A stretch of DNA of 64,000 nt from the NCBI GenBank assembly GCA_002384055.1, contig DGAU01000011.1, positions 10,771-74,770 of the forward strand, in the 5' to 3' direction. The stretch's first letter is position 1. Every line of letters starts with the position of its first letter. A program made the position numbers and the translations under genes. A model generated the notes under the pieces. It ran no database searches. It had not been told where the DNA came from and saw only the letters and a program-made list of their open reading frames with translations. Shown in pieces: positions 54,394 to 63,362 of the stretch. The stretch is from Flavobacteriaceae bacterium UBA4022 (GTDB taxonomy: Bacteria; Bacteroidota; Bacteroidia; Flavobacteriales; Flavobacteriaceae).

Positions 54394-55016
54394 TATTCGG
54401 ACCGAGTTTGGGCAGGTTAAATGGTCGTTTGCCTTTATTGGCCATTTTGATTTGTTTGGGAATGAGTATCTCCATAACGGCTCAAGAGCGCTATCCTAAT
54501 TGGCTTAGCCAGGTAAGTGAGCAGTTGACTATTGACAATAAACAATGGGTCATTGTCCGCGAATTGTCCGGAAACAACTGTCCCAGTGCTGCGATGTCTG
54601 CAGAAAACAAAGAGAGTAATGCGTATCGAATTGAGGGCATCTTTACCATAGAAGACCAACACTATTGGGTTGTCGTGAAAGAAAATAAAGTTCATAAGGA
54701 ACGGCTTGCAGACACAGATGGGCCATTGCGGGTTATGGACGCTTATTGGTCGGCCTTGCGCGACGATATGGTTAAGCCTTACCGAGTGCTCCCTTCCGAT
54801 GGCAAGCAAGAGGAGCCCTGTGGCATGTTCATCGACATTTTTCTGAATCACAGAGCGATTAACATCACCAAGAGTTATAACCAACGTGATCTGGACCCTC
54901 AGTATGCCAAAGAAAACCTGAGTTATGGGTTCAATCAGACCCTAAAATTAAAAACATTGCATGAAGCTATGGATTCCTTATTTTTGAGGGGTCCATTAAC
55001 CAAAGAGCATAGATGA
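54387..55016 (+). CDS. hypothetical exported protein, coupled to the metalloprotease gene
   Basis: A 209-residue protein with an N-terminal signal peptide (LPLLAILICLGMSISITAQ), predicted to be periplasmic or exported. No known family is recognised; the mature part has a mixed alpha/beta composition and a Cys pair (NNCPSAAM, EEPCGMF) that could form a disulfide. ATG at 54387 overlaps the metalloprotease's stop by 7 bp, which argues for co-translation and possibly a shared job, such as an inhibitor or chaperone, though that is guesswork. The threonine aldolase ATG follows directly at 55018. Confidence 0.75.
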   Translation: MVVFGPSLGRLNGRLPLLAILICLGMSISITAQERYPNWLSQVSEQLTIDNKQWVIVRELSGNNCPSAAMSAENKESNAYRIEGIFTIEDQHYWVVVKENKVHKERLADTDGPLRVMDAYWSALRDDMVKPYRVLPSDGKQEEPCGMFIDIFLNHRAINITKSYNQRDLDPQYAKENLSYGFNQTLKLKTLHEAMDSLFLRGPLTKEHR

Positions 55017-55017
55017 T

Positions 55018-56052
55018 ATGATTGATCTAAGAAGTGACACCGTAACGCAGCCTACACCAGGTATGCGTGAGGCCATGTTTTCGGCAAAAGTAGGGGACGA
55101 TGTGTATCATGAGGACCCATCGGTCAATGCCCTACAAGACTATGTGGCGAAGCTTTTTGGTGCAGAACAAGCGCTTTATTTCCCTACGGGAAGTATGGCC
55201 AATCAAGCGGCCATTAAGTTGCACACCCAGCCAGGGGAACAGCTCATTTGTCATGAGTGGGCCCATGTTTATAATTATGAAGGTGGGGGGGTCTCTTTCA
55301 ATAGTGGTGTTTCCTGCAAGTTATTGCCTGGTGATCGTGGTTTGTTAAAAGCAGACCAAATTGCTCAGGCGATTAATCCACCTGATTTTTACCACAGTCC
55401 TTTGACGCGTTTGGTTTGTGTCGAGAACACGACCAATAAAGGTGGCGGCGCATGTTATGATTTTGCGGAACTCGAAGCCATAGGGGTGGAGTGTCGCACT
55501 CATGGGTTGCGTTATCATATGGATGGCGCGCGCTTATGGAATGCGTTGGTCAAAACGGGTCAGGACCCCAAACAATACGGCGCGCTTTTCGATACCGTTT
55601 CACTGTGTTTGAGTAAAGGGCTTGGTGCGCCAATGGGCACAGTGCTTATTGGAACGCACGATTCTATGCAACAGGCCATGCGTGTGCGCAAGGTGCTGGG
55701 CGGTGGCATGCGCCAAGTCGGATATATGGCAGCTGCCGGATTATATGGTATTCAACATCAATTAAATCGACTCGAAGAGGATCATCAACGTGCCCAAGAA
55801 ATCGCTGATTTATTAGGTAAATTATCCTATATCAGTGGCGTTGAACCAGTCGCTACCAACATTGTCATTTTCTACCTTAATGGGCGACTCAGTGAAGCAG
55901 AATTTATGGCCTGGCTGGCGGACCATCAGATAAGCATTAGTTCCATGGGACAGGGTAAATTGCGGGTCGTGACCCATCACGACTATGCCGACGAGCAACA
56001 CGAGCAATTCATGACCTGTTTAAAGGACTTGGACCGTAAGGCACAACGTTAA
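55018..56052 (+). CDS. ltaE: threonine aldolase family protein (low-specificity L-threonine aldolase type)
   Basis: PLP enzyme splitting L-threonine or allo-threonine into glycine and acetaldehyde; 344 residues. Features: the fold-type I N-terminus IDLRSDTVTQPTPGMREAM with EVGDDVY-like AKVGDDVYHEDPSVN, ALYFPTGSMANQAA, the His-rich ICHEWAHVYNYEGGG, HMDGARLWNA (Asp) and the PLP lysine in CLSKGLGAPMG (Lys200). Beta-eliminating lyases share this fold, but the motif set fits threonine aldolase. It starts one base after the hypothetical exported gene. Confidence 0.9.
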   Translation: MIDLRSDTVTQPTPGMREAMFSAKVGDDVYHEDPSVNALQDYVAKLFGAEQALYFPTGSMANQAAIKLHTQPGEQLICHEWAHVYNYEGGGVSFNSGVSCKLLPGDRGLLKADQIAQAINPPDFYHSPLTRLVCVENTTNKGGGACYDFAELEAIGVECRTHGLRYHMDGARLWNALVKTGQDPKQYGALFDTVSLCLSKGLGAPMGTVLIGTHDSMQQAMRVRKVLGGGMRQVGYMAAAGLYGIQHQLNRLEEDHQRAQEIADLLGKLSYISGVEPVATNIVIFYLNGRLSEAEFMAWLADHQISISSMGQGKLRVVTHHDYADEQHEQFMTCLKDLDRKAQR

Positions 56053-56146
56053 ACGGGCCCAATAAAAGAAGAATACTCAGCGAGTAGGTAAGGCTTGGGC
56101 ACCAGCGGTGCATTGGTTTTTATGTGCTCATTCAAAATAAGGACTT

Positions 56147-58285
56147 ATGAGAAATAAACATTTTATTCAAATTGTAATGACGGCTCTTGTGGTCGTATCT
56201 TGCCAACTAAATCAATCCAAAATGGCCCCAAAAGATCTGCAACCACCAATCGCCGAGACCAAAGAGAAATTTTTAGAAATCCACGGGGATGTGCGTATGG
56301 ATCCTTATTACTGGCTCAATGACCGAGAAGACCCCGAAGTAATTGATTATCTCGAACGGGAGAATGACTATTACCGCAAAATGACGGCCCATACGGATGA
56401 ATTCCAAGCCTCCTTATTTGACGAAATGAAATCACGCATTAAAGAGGATGATGCCTCTGTGCCCTATTTTTATAATGGTTATTATTATTTAACCCGTTTT
56501 GAGACAGGTAAGGATTATCCGATTTATGCCCGTAAAAAAGACAGCTTGGACGCGCCAGAAGAAATACTTTTTGATGTGAATGTAATGGCAACCGGACATG
56601 CCTATTACCGCTTGTCTGGACTCAATGTAAGCCCGGACAATAAATGGGTTGCTTATGGAATAGATACGGTGAGTCGGCGTCAATATGTTTTGCAAATAAA
56701 GAATCTAGAAACCGGAGAGATTCTTGATGATAGAATCGCGAATACCACTGGGGGGTCGACATGGGCCAATGACAATAAAACGCTGTTTTATACCCAAAAG
56801 GATGAGGTTACACTGCGGTCCCATATGATCCTAAGTCATGAGCGTGGACAAACCGTAGATCGGGATATTTTGGTTTATCAAGAGGACGATGAAACCTTTA
56901 ACACCTATGTTTATAAAACAAAATCTGAAGCTTATTTGGTCATTACCAGCCAGAGCACATTAACTTCGGAGTACCGCATTGTTTCTGCCGATACCCCCGC
57001 AAGTGATTTTAAAATTTTCACCCCACGCCAGCGAGGGCTTGAATACGACATCTATCATTATCAGGATCACTTTTATATCTTGACCAATGCGGACGGGGCC
57101 TCGAATTTTAAATTGATGAAAACCAAAATTGATCAAACCCAGAAGTCTGCTTGGGAAAATCTCATCGATCACCGCTCCGATGTGCTGCTAGAAGATATCG
57201 ATATTTTTGCGGACTATTTGGTGGTAAGCGAGCGCCATGAAGGCTTAAATCGCTTCCGTATCATGCGCTGGGACGGGACGCAAGATTACTTTTTGCCATT
57301 TGATAATGAGACCTATACGGCGGAGACGGCACAAAATGTGGCGTTTAACACTTCGGTATTGCGCTACAGTTACAGTAGCCTTACCACGCCAAATTCTGTG
57401 ATTGATTTTGACATGAATACTCAAACCAAAATCATACTCAAAGAATCTCAGGTGCTCGGCGGGAAGTTTGACAAGGACAATTATACTTCTGAACGGCTTT
57501 GGGCAACGGCTCAAGACGGCACTCAGATTCCGATATCATTGGTTTACCGCAAAGGGTTGCAGAAGGATGGAAAGCGTCCTGTATTACAGTATGGATATGG
57601 TTCCTATGGAGCGACTATTGATCCTTATTTCTCATCAACCCGATTATCGCTTTTGGACCGCGGTTTTGTTTTTGCCATAGCCCATATTCGCGGAGGTCAG
57701 TATATGGGGCGTCAGTGGTATGAGTCTGGGAAGCTTTTAGAAAAAAAGAATTCGTTTACCGATTTCATTGATGTCTCTAAATTTTTAATTAATGAAAATT
57801 ATACCAGCGCGGAACATCTTTATGCTTTAGGTGGTTCGGCAGGCGGTCTGTTGATGGGTGCTATAGTTAATATGGCGCCAGAATTATACAAAGGGGTTAT
57901 TGCGGCGGTGCCCTTTGTCGATGTAGTGACGACCATGTTGGATGACAGTATTCCTTTAACCACCGGTGAATATGATGAATGGGGCAATCCCAATGACCCC
58001 GAATACTATGCCTATATGAAATCCTACTCGCCATACGACAATATCGGACCCTTGTTATATCCTAATATTTTGGTCACCACTGGCCTTCACGATTCTCAAG
58101 TACAATATTGGGAACCTGCGAAATGGGTTGCGAAGTTACGAGTGGCCAAAAAAGGCAATAGACTATTGTTCTTACATACCAATATGGATGCGGGCCACGG
58201 TGGTGCTTCAGGACGTTTTGAAGGGCTTAAAGAAGTAGCCTTAGAGTATGCATTTTTACTGGACCAAGAGGGCATCAAAAAGTAA
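56147..58285 (+). CDS. prolyl oligopeptidase family lipoprotein (oligopeptidase B type, S9A)
   Basis: A 712-residue serine peptidase with lipoprotein signal (VVVSC, Cys19), so anchored in the envelope. The N-terminal beta-propeller (about 70-450), with HGDVRMDPYYWLNDRE at its start, precedes the alpha/beta-hydrolase domain. The catalytic triad is visible: Ser564 in LGGSAGG, Asp649 in GLHDSQVQYWEP and His684 in MDAGHGGASGRF. The GLHDSQVQYWEP pattern is oligopeptidase B-like (Arg/Lys-preferring) rather than classic prolyl oligopeptidase. It sits alone between ltaE and the cysteine-synthase-like gene. Confidence 0.9.
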   Translation: MRNKHFIQIVMTALVVVSCQLNQSKMAPKDLQPPIAETKEKFLEIHGDVRMDPYYWLNDREDPEVIDYLERENDYYRKMTAHTDEFQASLFDEMKSRIKEDDASVPYFYNGYYYLTRFETGKDYPIYARKKDSLDAPEEILFDVNVMATGHAYYRLSGLNVSPDNKWVAYGIDTVSRRQYVLQIKNLETGEILDDRIANTTGGSTWANDNKTLFYTQKDEVTLRSHMILSHERGQTVDRDILVYQEDDETFNTYVYKTKSEAYLVITSQSTLTSEYRIVSADTPASDFKIFTPRQRGLEYDIYHYQDHFYILTNADGASNFKLMKTKIDQTQKSAWENLIDHRSDVLLEDIDIFADYLVVSERHEGLNRFRIMRWDGTQDYFLPFDNETYTAETAQNVAFNTSVLRYSYSSLTTPNSVIDFDMNTQTKIILKESQVLGGKFDKDNYTSERLWATAQDGTQIPISLVYRKGLQKDGKRPVLQYGYGSYGATIDPYFSSTRLSLLDRGFVFAIAHIRGGQYMGRQWYESGKLLEKKNSFTDFIDVSKFLINENYTSAEHLYALGGSAGGLLMGAIVNMAPELYKGVIAAVPFVDVVTTMLDDSIPLTTGEYDEWGNPNDPEYYAYMKSYSPYDNIGPLLYPNILVTTGLHDSQVQYWEPAKWVAKLRVAKKGNRLLFLHTNMDAGHGGASGRFEGLKEVALEYAFLLDQEGIKK

Positions 58286-58300
58286 TTAAAATTTTTAGCG

Positions 58301-58308
58301 TAAATTTG
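58301..58308 (+). promoter_or_regulatory. -7 promoter element of the cysteine-synthase-like gene (TAAATTTG)
   Basis: Exact TAnnTTTG match, giving a leader of about 40 bases before the ATG at 58356. Confidence 0.4.
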
Positions 58309-58355
58309 AGCGCATCAAAGGCCAATCCTTTTTGGATGTACTTTGAATTGGGGTT

Positions 58356-59390
58356 ATGAAAGAAATTAAAGCACATACGAGTCTACTCGGTCTCATTGGA
58401 AACACGCCGCTTTTGGCTTTAAAGAAAGTGGTTTATGGTTTTCCTGGCCGATATTTTGCCAAAGTTGAGTGTTTTAATCCAGGACATTCCTCCAAAGATC
58501 GCATTGCAGCCTACATTATAGAACAAGCAGAGCGCCAAGGAATTCTAAAGTCTGGCGATACTATCGTTGAAACTACTAGTGGTAACACTGGGTTTAGTTT
58601 GGCTATGGTGGGTGCTTTGAAAGGGTATAAATGTATTTTGGCAGTATCGTCAAAATCATCTCCAGACAAAATTGATATGCTTAAAGCCATGGGGGCAGAG
58701 GTCCATGTTTGTCCCGCCAATGTTCCTGCTGACGATCCTAGGTCGTATTATGAGGTCGCAAAGCGTATACATAAGCAAACCCCGGGATCCATTTATATCA
58801 ACCAATATTTCAATGATTTAAATACCAAAGCACACTACCATTCTACAGGCCCCGAAATATGGGACCAGACCAATGGTCAAATCACTCATTTGGTGGCGTG
58901 CAGTGGGACAGGAGGAACGATATCGGGTACGGCTCAATTTTTAAAAGAGCAAAATCCAAATATTCAGATACTTGGTATTGATGCCTATGGATCTGCACTC
59001 CAAAAGTATCACCAAACAGGCGTTCTGGACAAAGATGAAATATATCCATACCGTATCGAAGGTTTAGGTAAAAATTTGATTCCGTCGGCGACTGATTTTA
59101 GTGCTATCGATCGCTTCATAAAGGTCACGGACGCGGCTAGTGCGCGAACGGCGCGCCATTTAGCGCAAACCGAAGGTTTGTTTATGGGTTATACCAGTGG
59201 TGCTGCACTCCAAGGATTGTTCCAGTTACATGAAGAAGGGGTTTTTAACAAGGATAGTGTTGTTGTGGTTATATTTCCGGATCACGGTTCCCGATATATG
59301 AGTAAAATTTATAACGATCAATGGATGATCGATCAAGGCTTTATGGATCAAGAAGAAGAGCCTAAAGTCCGTGTGACCTATATCAAATAG
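58356..59390 (+). CDS. PLP-dependent cysteine synthase-family enzyme, candidate cysteate synthase
   Basis: A 344-residue fold-type II PLP enzyme. The Schiff-base lysine is Lys47 in [16 protein letters not shown], where plain cysteine synthases usually have NPGGSVKDR. The phosphate loop is TSGNTG (75-79 region), and the C-terminal CBS-like [10 protein letters not shown] replaces the common GGSSGAA. No heme or CBS regulatory domain is present. The family includes cysteine synthase, cystathionine beta-synthase and, in sulfonolipid-making Bacteroidota, a cysteate synthase using O-phosphoserine plus sulfite. An alpha-oxoamine synthase follows 108 bp downstream, which makes cysteate synthesis for capnine-type lipids the leading hypothesis; ordinary cysteine synthase is the alternative. 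Confidence 0.88.
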   Translation: MKEIKAHTSLLGLIGNTPLLALKKVVYGFPGRYFAKVECFNPGHSSKDRIAAYIIEQAERQGILKSGDTIVETTSGNTGFSLAMVGALKGYKCILAVSSKSSPDKIDMLKAMGAEVHVCPANVPADDPRSYYEVAKRIHKQTPGSIYINQYFNDLNTKAHYHSTGPEIWDQTNGQITHLVACSGTGGTISGTAQFLKEQNPNIQILGIDAYGSALQKYHQTGVLDKDEIYPYRIEGLGKNLIPSATDFSAIDRFIKVTDAASARTARHLAQTEGLFMGYTSGAALQGLFQLHEEGVFNKDSVVVVIFPDHGSRYMSKIYNDQWMIDQGFMDQEEEPKVRVTYIK

Positions 59391-59468
59391 GTTAATGCCG
59401 ACATAAACAGTTGCTTTATTGTTTATTTCTTTCCGCTTTTTTCCGATGGGAATCAGTGTATAAATCCT

Positions 59469-59476
59469 TATTTTTG
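59469..59476 (+). promoter_or_regulatory. -7 promoter element of the alpha-oxoamine synthase gene (TATTTTTG)
   Basis: Exact TAnnTTTG match 22 bases before the ATG at 59499; no clear -33. Confidence 0.45.
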
Positions 59477-59498
59477 CTTTTTGTATTCTAATTAATGT

Positions 59499-60761
59499 AT
59501 GCAGATGAGAGATTTATTTGAAAAAATATACAAGGACAAAGGGCCTCTGGGAAAATGGGCAGAACAAGCAGAAGGCTATTTTGTTTTCCCAAAGTTGGAT
59601 GGTGAAATATCTAATAGAATGTCTTTCCAAGGAAAGGAAGTTATTACTTGGAGTATCAATGATTATTTAGGGTTGGCAAATCACCCCGAAGTCCGTAAAG
59701 TCGATGCTGAGGCAGGAGCTCAATACGGATCGGCCTATCCCATGGGTGCCCGAATGATGAGTGGGCATACTTCTTTACATGAACAACTACAAAAAGAATT
59801 AGCAGCATTCGTCCATAAAGAAGCGACGTATTTACTGAATTTTGGCTATCAGGGAATAGTGTCTGCTATTGACGCATTAGTCGCTAAGGACGATGTCATT
59901 GTCTACGATGTTGATGCACATGCCTGTATCATCGATGGGGTGCGTTTGCATATTGGGCAACGCTTCACTTATAAGCACAACGACTTAGAAAGCATAGAAA
60001 AAAACTTAATGCGCGCCGAACGCGTGGCTACCAAAACTGGTGGAGGAATTCTTTTGATCTCTGAAGGGGTTTTTGGTATGCGTGGTGAACAGGGGCGTTT
60101 GAAAGAAATTGTTGCCCTAAAGAAAAAATATAATTTTCGATTATTTGTTGATGATGCTCATGGTTTTGGAACTTTAGGCAAGACTGGAGCTGGAGCGGGT
60201 GAAGAACAGGGCATTCAAGATGATATTGATGTTTATTTTGCCACTTTTGCCAAATCTATGGCAAGTACTGGAGCGTTTATTGCGGCAGATCAAGAGATCA
60301 TCAATTATCTTAAATACAATCTTCGTTCTCAAATGTTTGCGAAGTCTTTACAAATGCAGTTGGTTGTGGGCGCTTTAAAGCGATTAGATATGATTCGTAC
60401 CATGCCTGAACTTCGTGAAAAGTTATGGGAAAATGTCCGAGCACTTCAAGGCGGATTGCGCGACAGAGGCTTTGATATTGGAACAACTCAAAGTTGTGTG
60501 ACGCCAGTGTATTTGAAAGGAAGTATTCCTGAAGCTATGGCTTTGGTAAAAGATTTGCGAGAGAATTATAGTATTTTCTGTTCCATTGTGGTCTACCCCG
60601 TGATACCTAAGGGCCTTATCTTACTGCGCTTGATTCCAACGGCTTCGCATACGCTCGAAGATGTGCAAATCACTCTGGATGCCTTTTCAAGTATCAGAGA
60701 GCGTCTCGAAAATGGTACTTATAAGCGCCTGTCTGCCGCCATCATGGCAGCGGTTGACTAA
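59499..60761 (+). CDS. alpha-oxoamine synthase family acyltransferase (SPT/KBL type), candidate sulfonolipid-base synthase
   Basis: A 420-residue fold-type I PLP enzyme that joins an amino acid to an acyl-CoA or acyl-ACP with decarboxylation. Features are WSINDYLGLANHPEVRK near 50, GARMMSGHTSLHEQLQKELA, the stacking His141 (DVDAHACIIDG), Asp219 and His221 (LFVDDAHGFG) and the PLP lysine Lys252 in TFAKSMASTGAF. The N-terminus MRDLFEKIYKDKGPLGKWAEQ may begin at the third codon (59505). Relatives make sphingoid bases (serine), 2-amino-3-ketobutyrate (glycine) or, with cysteate, 3-ketocapnine. Placement behind the cysteine-synthase-like gene favours the last; not proven. Confidence 0.9.
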   Translation: MQMRDLFEKIYKDKGPLGKWAEQAEGYFVFPKLDGEISNRMSFQGKEVITWSINDYLGLANHPEVRKVDAEAGAQYGSAYPMGARMMSGHTSLHEQLQKELAAFVHKEATYLLNFGYQGIVSAIDALVAKDDVIVYDVDAHACIIDGVRLHIGQRFTYKHNDLESIEKNLMRAERVATKTGGGILLISEGVFGMRGEQGRLKEIVALKKKYNFRLFVDDAHGFGTLGKTGAGAGEEQGIQDDIDVYFATFAKSMASTGAFIAADQEIINYLKYNLRSQMFAKSLQMQLVVGALKRLDMIRTMPELREKLWENVRALQGGLRDRGFDIGTTQSCVTPVYLKGSIPEAMALVKDLRENYSIFCSIVVYPVIPKGLILLRLIPTASHTLEDVQITLDAFSSIRERLENGTYKRLSAAIMAAVD

Positions 60762-60772
60762 GACAGACGAGT

Positions 60773-61891
60773 TCAAATTAATTTTTTGAAAGTACTGCGT
60801 TCTTTATGCTGTACCGGGTTAAAATCCTTCCATAGGCGCTGTACGGCGGTATTTTCTATGAGTTCAGGGTTGCTTTCCCCGATAACAATTCCTTTTCTAT
60901 TAAAAAGATTTTGAATCTCGTCAAATAGAATGGCGGTAACCCCTTTTCCTTGATAATCAGGATGGATGCCAATCAAATAAAAGGCGGCCGTATCATTGAA
61001 GTATTGGGCCTTTAAAATATGAAACCAGCCAAAAGGAAAGAGTCGTCCATTGGCTTTTTTTAGGGCTTTGCTAAACGAGGGCATAACGATCGCAAAGGCG
61101 ATCAGCTCTCCATGTTTGTCCTGGACACAATTGATGTAATCCGGTTTGATGAAAGGGAAATACTTTTCTTTGTAATGGGTTACTTGGTAGGGCTGAATGG
61201 GCACAAAGGTTTGCAGGCTGCTATATGTAGCGTTTAATAGTTCGAACATACGGTCCACGTAGGGCATGATCTGTTTCTTATTTTTAAACTTTAATACAGA
61301 GAGTTCGTAACGCTCTTTAATAAGCCGTGAAAACTTCAGCACTTTATCTGAGGCTTTGGGATGGATCACCATTTTAAATTCGACCCACGTCGCTTGCTTT
61401 TCAAAACCTAGCGCTTCGAAATGTTCGGCATAGTAAGGGTAGTTGTAGTTGGTAATCATGGTATTAAGTCGCTCAAAACCCATGGTCAAAATTCCAGCTT
61501 TTTCCATATTTGTAAAACCAACTGGTCCTTCAATGTATTCCAGTTGATGTTCTTTTCCGATCTCAATGGCTCTTTCTATAAGCCCCTTGGTCACGGAAAG
61601 ATCATCAATGACATCAAACCATCCAAACCGAAGTTTTGGTTTCGATTGTTCTTCAATTTCAATGCGATTCATGATTACGGCCATGCGACCGACAATTTTT
61701 CCGGATTTAAAGGCTAGTAAATAATGAGCGGAGGCATTTTGAAACACAGGATTGACCGCAATGTCTAATGTTTCTAGCTCTTCCTTAATCATAGGTGGAA
61801 CCCAATAAGGATGATCTTTATATAAATCGAAAGGGAATAAGACAAACTTACGTAGGTCTTCTTTATTTTGAACGGCAACAATTTCAATCAT
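60773..61891 (-). CDS. GNAT-fold acyltransferase-like protein
   Basis: A 372-residue protein, convergent with the alpha-oxoamine synthase. The C-terminal part has a GNAT-like acyl-CoA loop (FYLIGIHPDYQGKGVTAILFDEIQNLF, about 310-336), and the N-terminal half contains the related fold (AHYLLAFKSGKIVGRMAVIMNR). The long N-terminal extension makes it a two-domain GNAT as seen in several Bacteroidota, where similar genes lie near serine palmitoyltransferase homologues; some are mislabelled GTP cyclohydrolase. It is 17 bp downstream of the outer-membrane gene and co-transcribed with it. An N-acyltransferase step in sphingolipid- or sulfonolipid-like synthesis is possible but unproven. Confidence 0.75.
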   Translation of the reverse strand: MIEIVAVQNKEDLRKFVLFPFDLYKDHPYWVPPMIKEELETLDIAVNPVFQNASAHYLLAFKSGKIVGRMAVIMNRIEIEEQSKPKLRFGWFDVIDDLSVTKGLIERAIEIGKEHQLEYIEGPVGFTNMEKAGILTMGFERLNTMITNYNYPYYAEHFEALGFEKQATWVEFKMVIHPKASDKVLKFSRLIKERYELSVLKFKNKKQIMPYVDRMFELLNATYSSLQTFVPIQPYQVTHYKEKYFPFIKPDYINCVQDKHGELIAFAIVMPSFSKALKKANGRLFPFGWFHILKAQYFNDTAAFYLIGIHPDYQGKGVTAILFDEIQNLFNRKGIVIGESNPELIENTAVQRLWKDFNPVQHKERSTFKKLI

Positions 61892-61908
61892 GGTGAGTAC
61901 AAAATAAA

Positions 61909-62937
61909 TTAATTGAGTCTTGGGGACAATGAATCATCGAGAATAAACGATTTCTTTTTCTGACGTTTCATGTCTTTTCTTTGCTTTTTCTGAAGCTTTT
62001 TTGCCCTTTTCAGGCTGTTTTTTTCGTTTCTTTTGGCCTGTCTGGCCTCTTTTCCTTTTTCTTCAATATATTCATCCCTGTCGTGGCGATCGATGCGATA
62101 AGAAATACCGAGACGGCCATAAAATAAACCAGGGGTGTCTTTCATATTAAGGCTTAGCGAACCATCAAATTGCAAGTCAGGTGTGACCAGTGCCGCAACG
62201 CCACCTCTAAATATCTGATCGGCATAAAAATCACTCATAAAGCCTTGATTTTCAATAAAAATAGAAAAGAATTCATTCGTGGCATGGGTGAGTGTTAGGA
62301 TGTAACCATATGTGGGAAAATCGGTTGTGATCCTGTCGGCAAATAGATTAGTGACAAAGACAAAACCACCAATCCAATTGTTCTGTGTGGAGACGACTAA
62401 TTTTGGATGTACGCCACTTTCTGTATTAGGGGGGAGTAATGGGTTGTCAGCGAAATCAAAATTAGCTCCGGCATAGACCGCTACGGCGGGAATGAAATCA
62501 CGCCATTGAAAACGGTTGTTTTGTTTCCAACTATAGAGGTTGGGACCTTCGGCTTCCTGTTTGCGATAAGGGTCATAAACAAGGTACTTAAGTCCGAGGG
62601 TGTTGCTTTTGAAATTGGCAATCACATCATCTTGCGCCGAGCCCTGAGTATAGGTGATGGCATTTTGTTCAAAGGACCCCATAAAGCTTATTTCCAAGGC
62701 TTCTTTCCAAATGCCATAACGCACGGCATAATCCCAATTAACGAGACTGGTTTGTGTTTGCTTTAAGACATGCTCTTGCTGACCAAAGGTCAAGCCTGAT
62801 TCGAACTGAAGGACACCTGTTCCTACAGAAAAAGAGCCTTGTGATCCGCCAGGTCGGTTCGAATTCAACATCTCTGTATACTGACCTTGCATGCTGGTAA
62901 AGCAGAGCAAAATAAAAAATAAATAAAGACGGTTCAT
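61909..62937 (-). CDS. outer-membrane beta-barrel (transporter/phenol MetA-like) with Lys/Arg-rich C-terminal tail
   Basis: A 342-residue exported protein with a signal peptide (LYLFFILLCFTSMQGQ) and a series of amphipathic strands (LQFESGLTFGQQ, GLKYLVYDPYR, WIGGFVFVTNLF, FFSIFIENQGFMSDF, LSLNMKDTPGLFYGRLGISYRID) that fit a porin-like barrel of the MetA-degradation transporter type. After the last strand (about residue 285) a strongly basic tail of some 50 residues (EEKGKEARQAKRNEKN..., KKLQKKQRKDMKRQKKKS) replaces the usual aromatic C-terminus. Together with the GNAT gene it forms a two-gene minus-strand unit. Substrate unknown. Confidence 0.75.
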   Translation of the reverse strand: MNRLYLFFILLCFTSMQGQYTEMLNSNRPGGSQGSFSVGTGVLQFESGLTFGQQEHVLKQTQTSLVNWDYAVRYGIWKEALEISFMGSFEQNAITYTQGSAQDDVIANFKSNTLGLKYLVYDPYRKQEAEGPNLYSWKQNNRFQWRDFIPAVAVYAGANFDFADNPLLPPNTESGVHPKLVVSTQNNWIGGFVFVTNLFADRITTDFPTYGYILTLTHATNEFFSIFIENQGFMSDFYADQIFRGGVAALVTPDLQFDGSLSLNMKDTPGLFYGRLGISYRIDRHDRDEYIEEKGKEARQAKRNEKNSLKRAKKLQKKQRKDMKRQKKKSFILDDSLSPRLN

Positions 62938-62953
62938 GACGAGGGCTTTGAAC

Positions 62954-62961
62954 CAAAGATA
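62954..62961 (-). promoter_or_regulatory. -7 promoter element of the barrel/GNAT operon (TATCTTTG)
   Basis: Exact TAnnTTTG on the minus strand, 17 bases before the ATG at 62937, in the divergent region with the DUF4834 gene. Confidence 0.5.
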
Positions 62962-63016
62962 GCAGAATTTATCATTTATTTAATAGTGAAAAGCCCTTCT
63001 TTTGCAGCACAATACG

Positions 63017-63024
63017 TACTTTTG
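63017..63024 (+). promoter_or_regulatory. -7 promoter element of the DUF4834-YfhO unit (TACTTTTG)
   Basis: Exact TAnnTTTG match 17 bases before the ATG at 63041; a TTTG lies at 63001-63004, closer than normal for a -33 element. Confidence 0.45.
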
Positions 63025-63040
63025 ACCCATAGATAATGAC

Positions 63041-63307
63041 ATGCTTAGTTTTTTAAAAACGCTTTTAATCATCATATGGGCCTACTACGGTCTGAAGCTT
63101 TTATTGCGCCTGTTGCGTCCATTTCTGATGCGTTATGTGACCAAGAAGCTGATTAATAAGTTTCAAAATGGGACAGGAGCTGACCCCTTTGGCTTTTCTC
63201 AGGCAGAACATGAAACAAGATCCAAGGCCACCAAAAAAGAGCCCATCAAAAAAACAAGTTCAAAAGTTGTTGGTGAATATGTCGATTTTGAAGAAATTGA
63301 TGATTGA
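63041..63307 (+). CDS. DUF4834 family protein
   Basis: An 88-residue Bacteroidota-specific small protein. One hydrophobic helix at the N-terminus (FLKTLLIIIWAYYGLKLLLRLL) is followed by a basic stretch (RPFLMRYVTKKLINKFQN) and a charged, probably disordered tail ending VVGEYVDFEEIDD, the family's typical acidic end. It is probably anchored in the inner membrane with a cytoplasmic tail. It directly precedes the YfhO gene (55 bp), a pairing seen in flavobacteria. Function unknown. Confidence 0.82.
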   Translation: MLSFLKTLLIIIWAYYGLKLLLRLLRPFLMRYVTKKLINKFQNGTGADPFGFSQAEHETRSKATKKEPIKKTSSKVVGEYVDFEEIDD

Positions 63308-63362
63308 TCGGCGTTGCATTTAGTGAGGGGCAGACTTATTGTTTAAATTCACCACGCGATAT

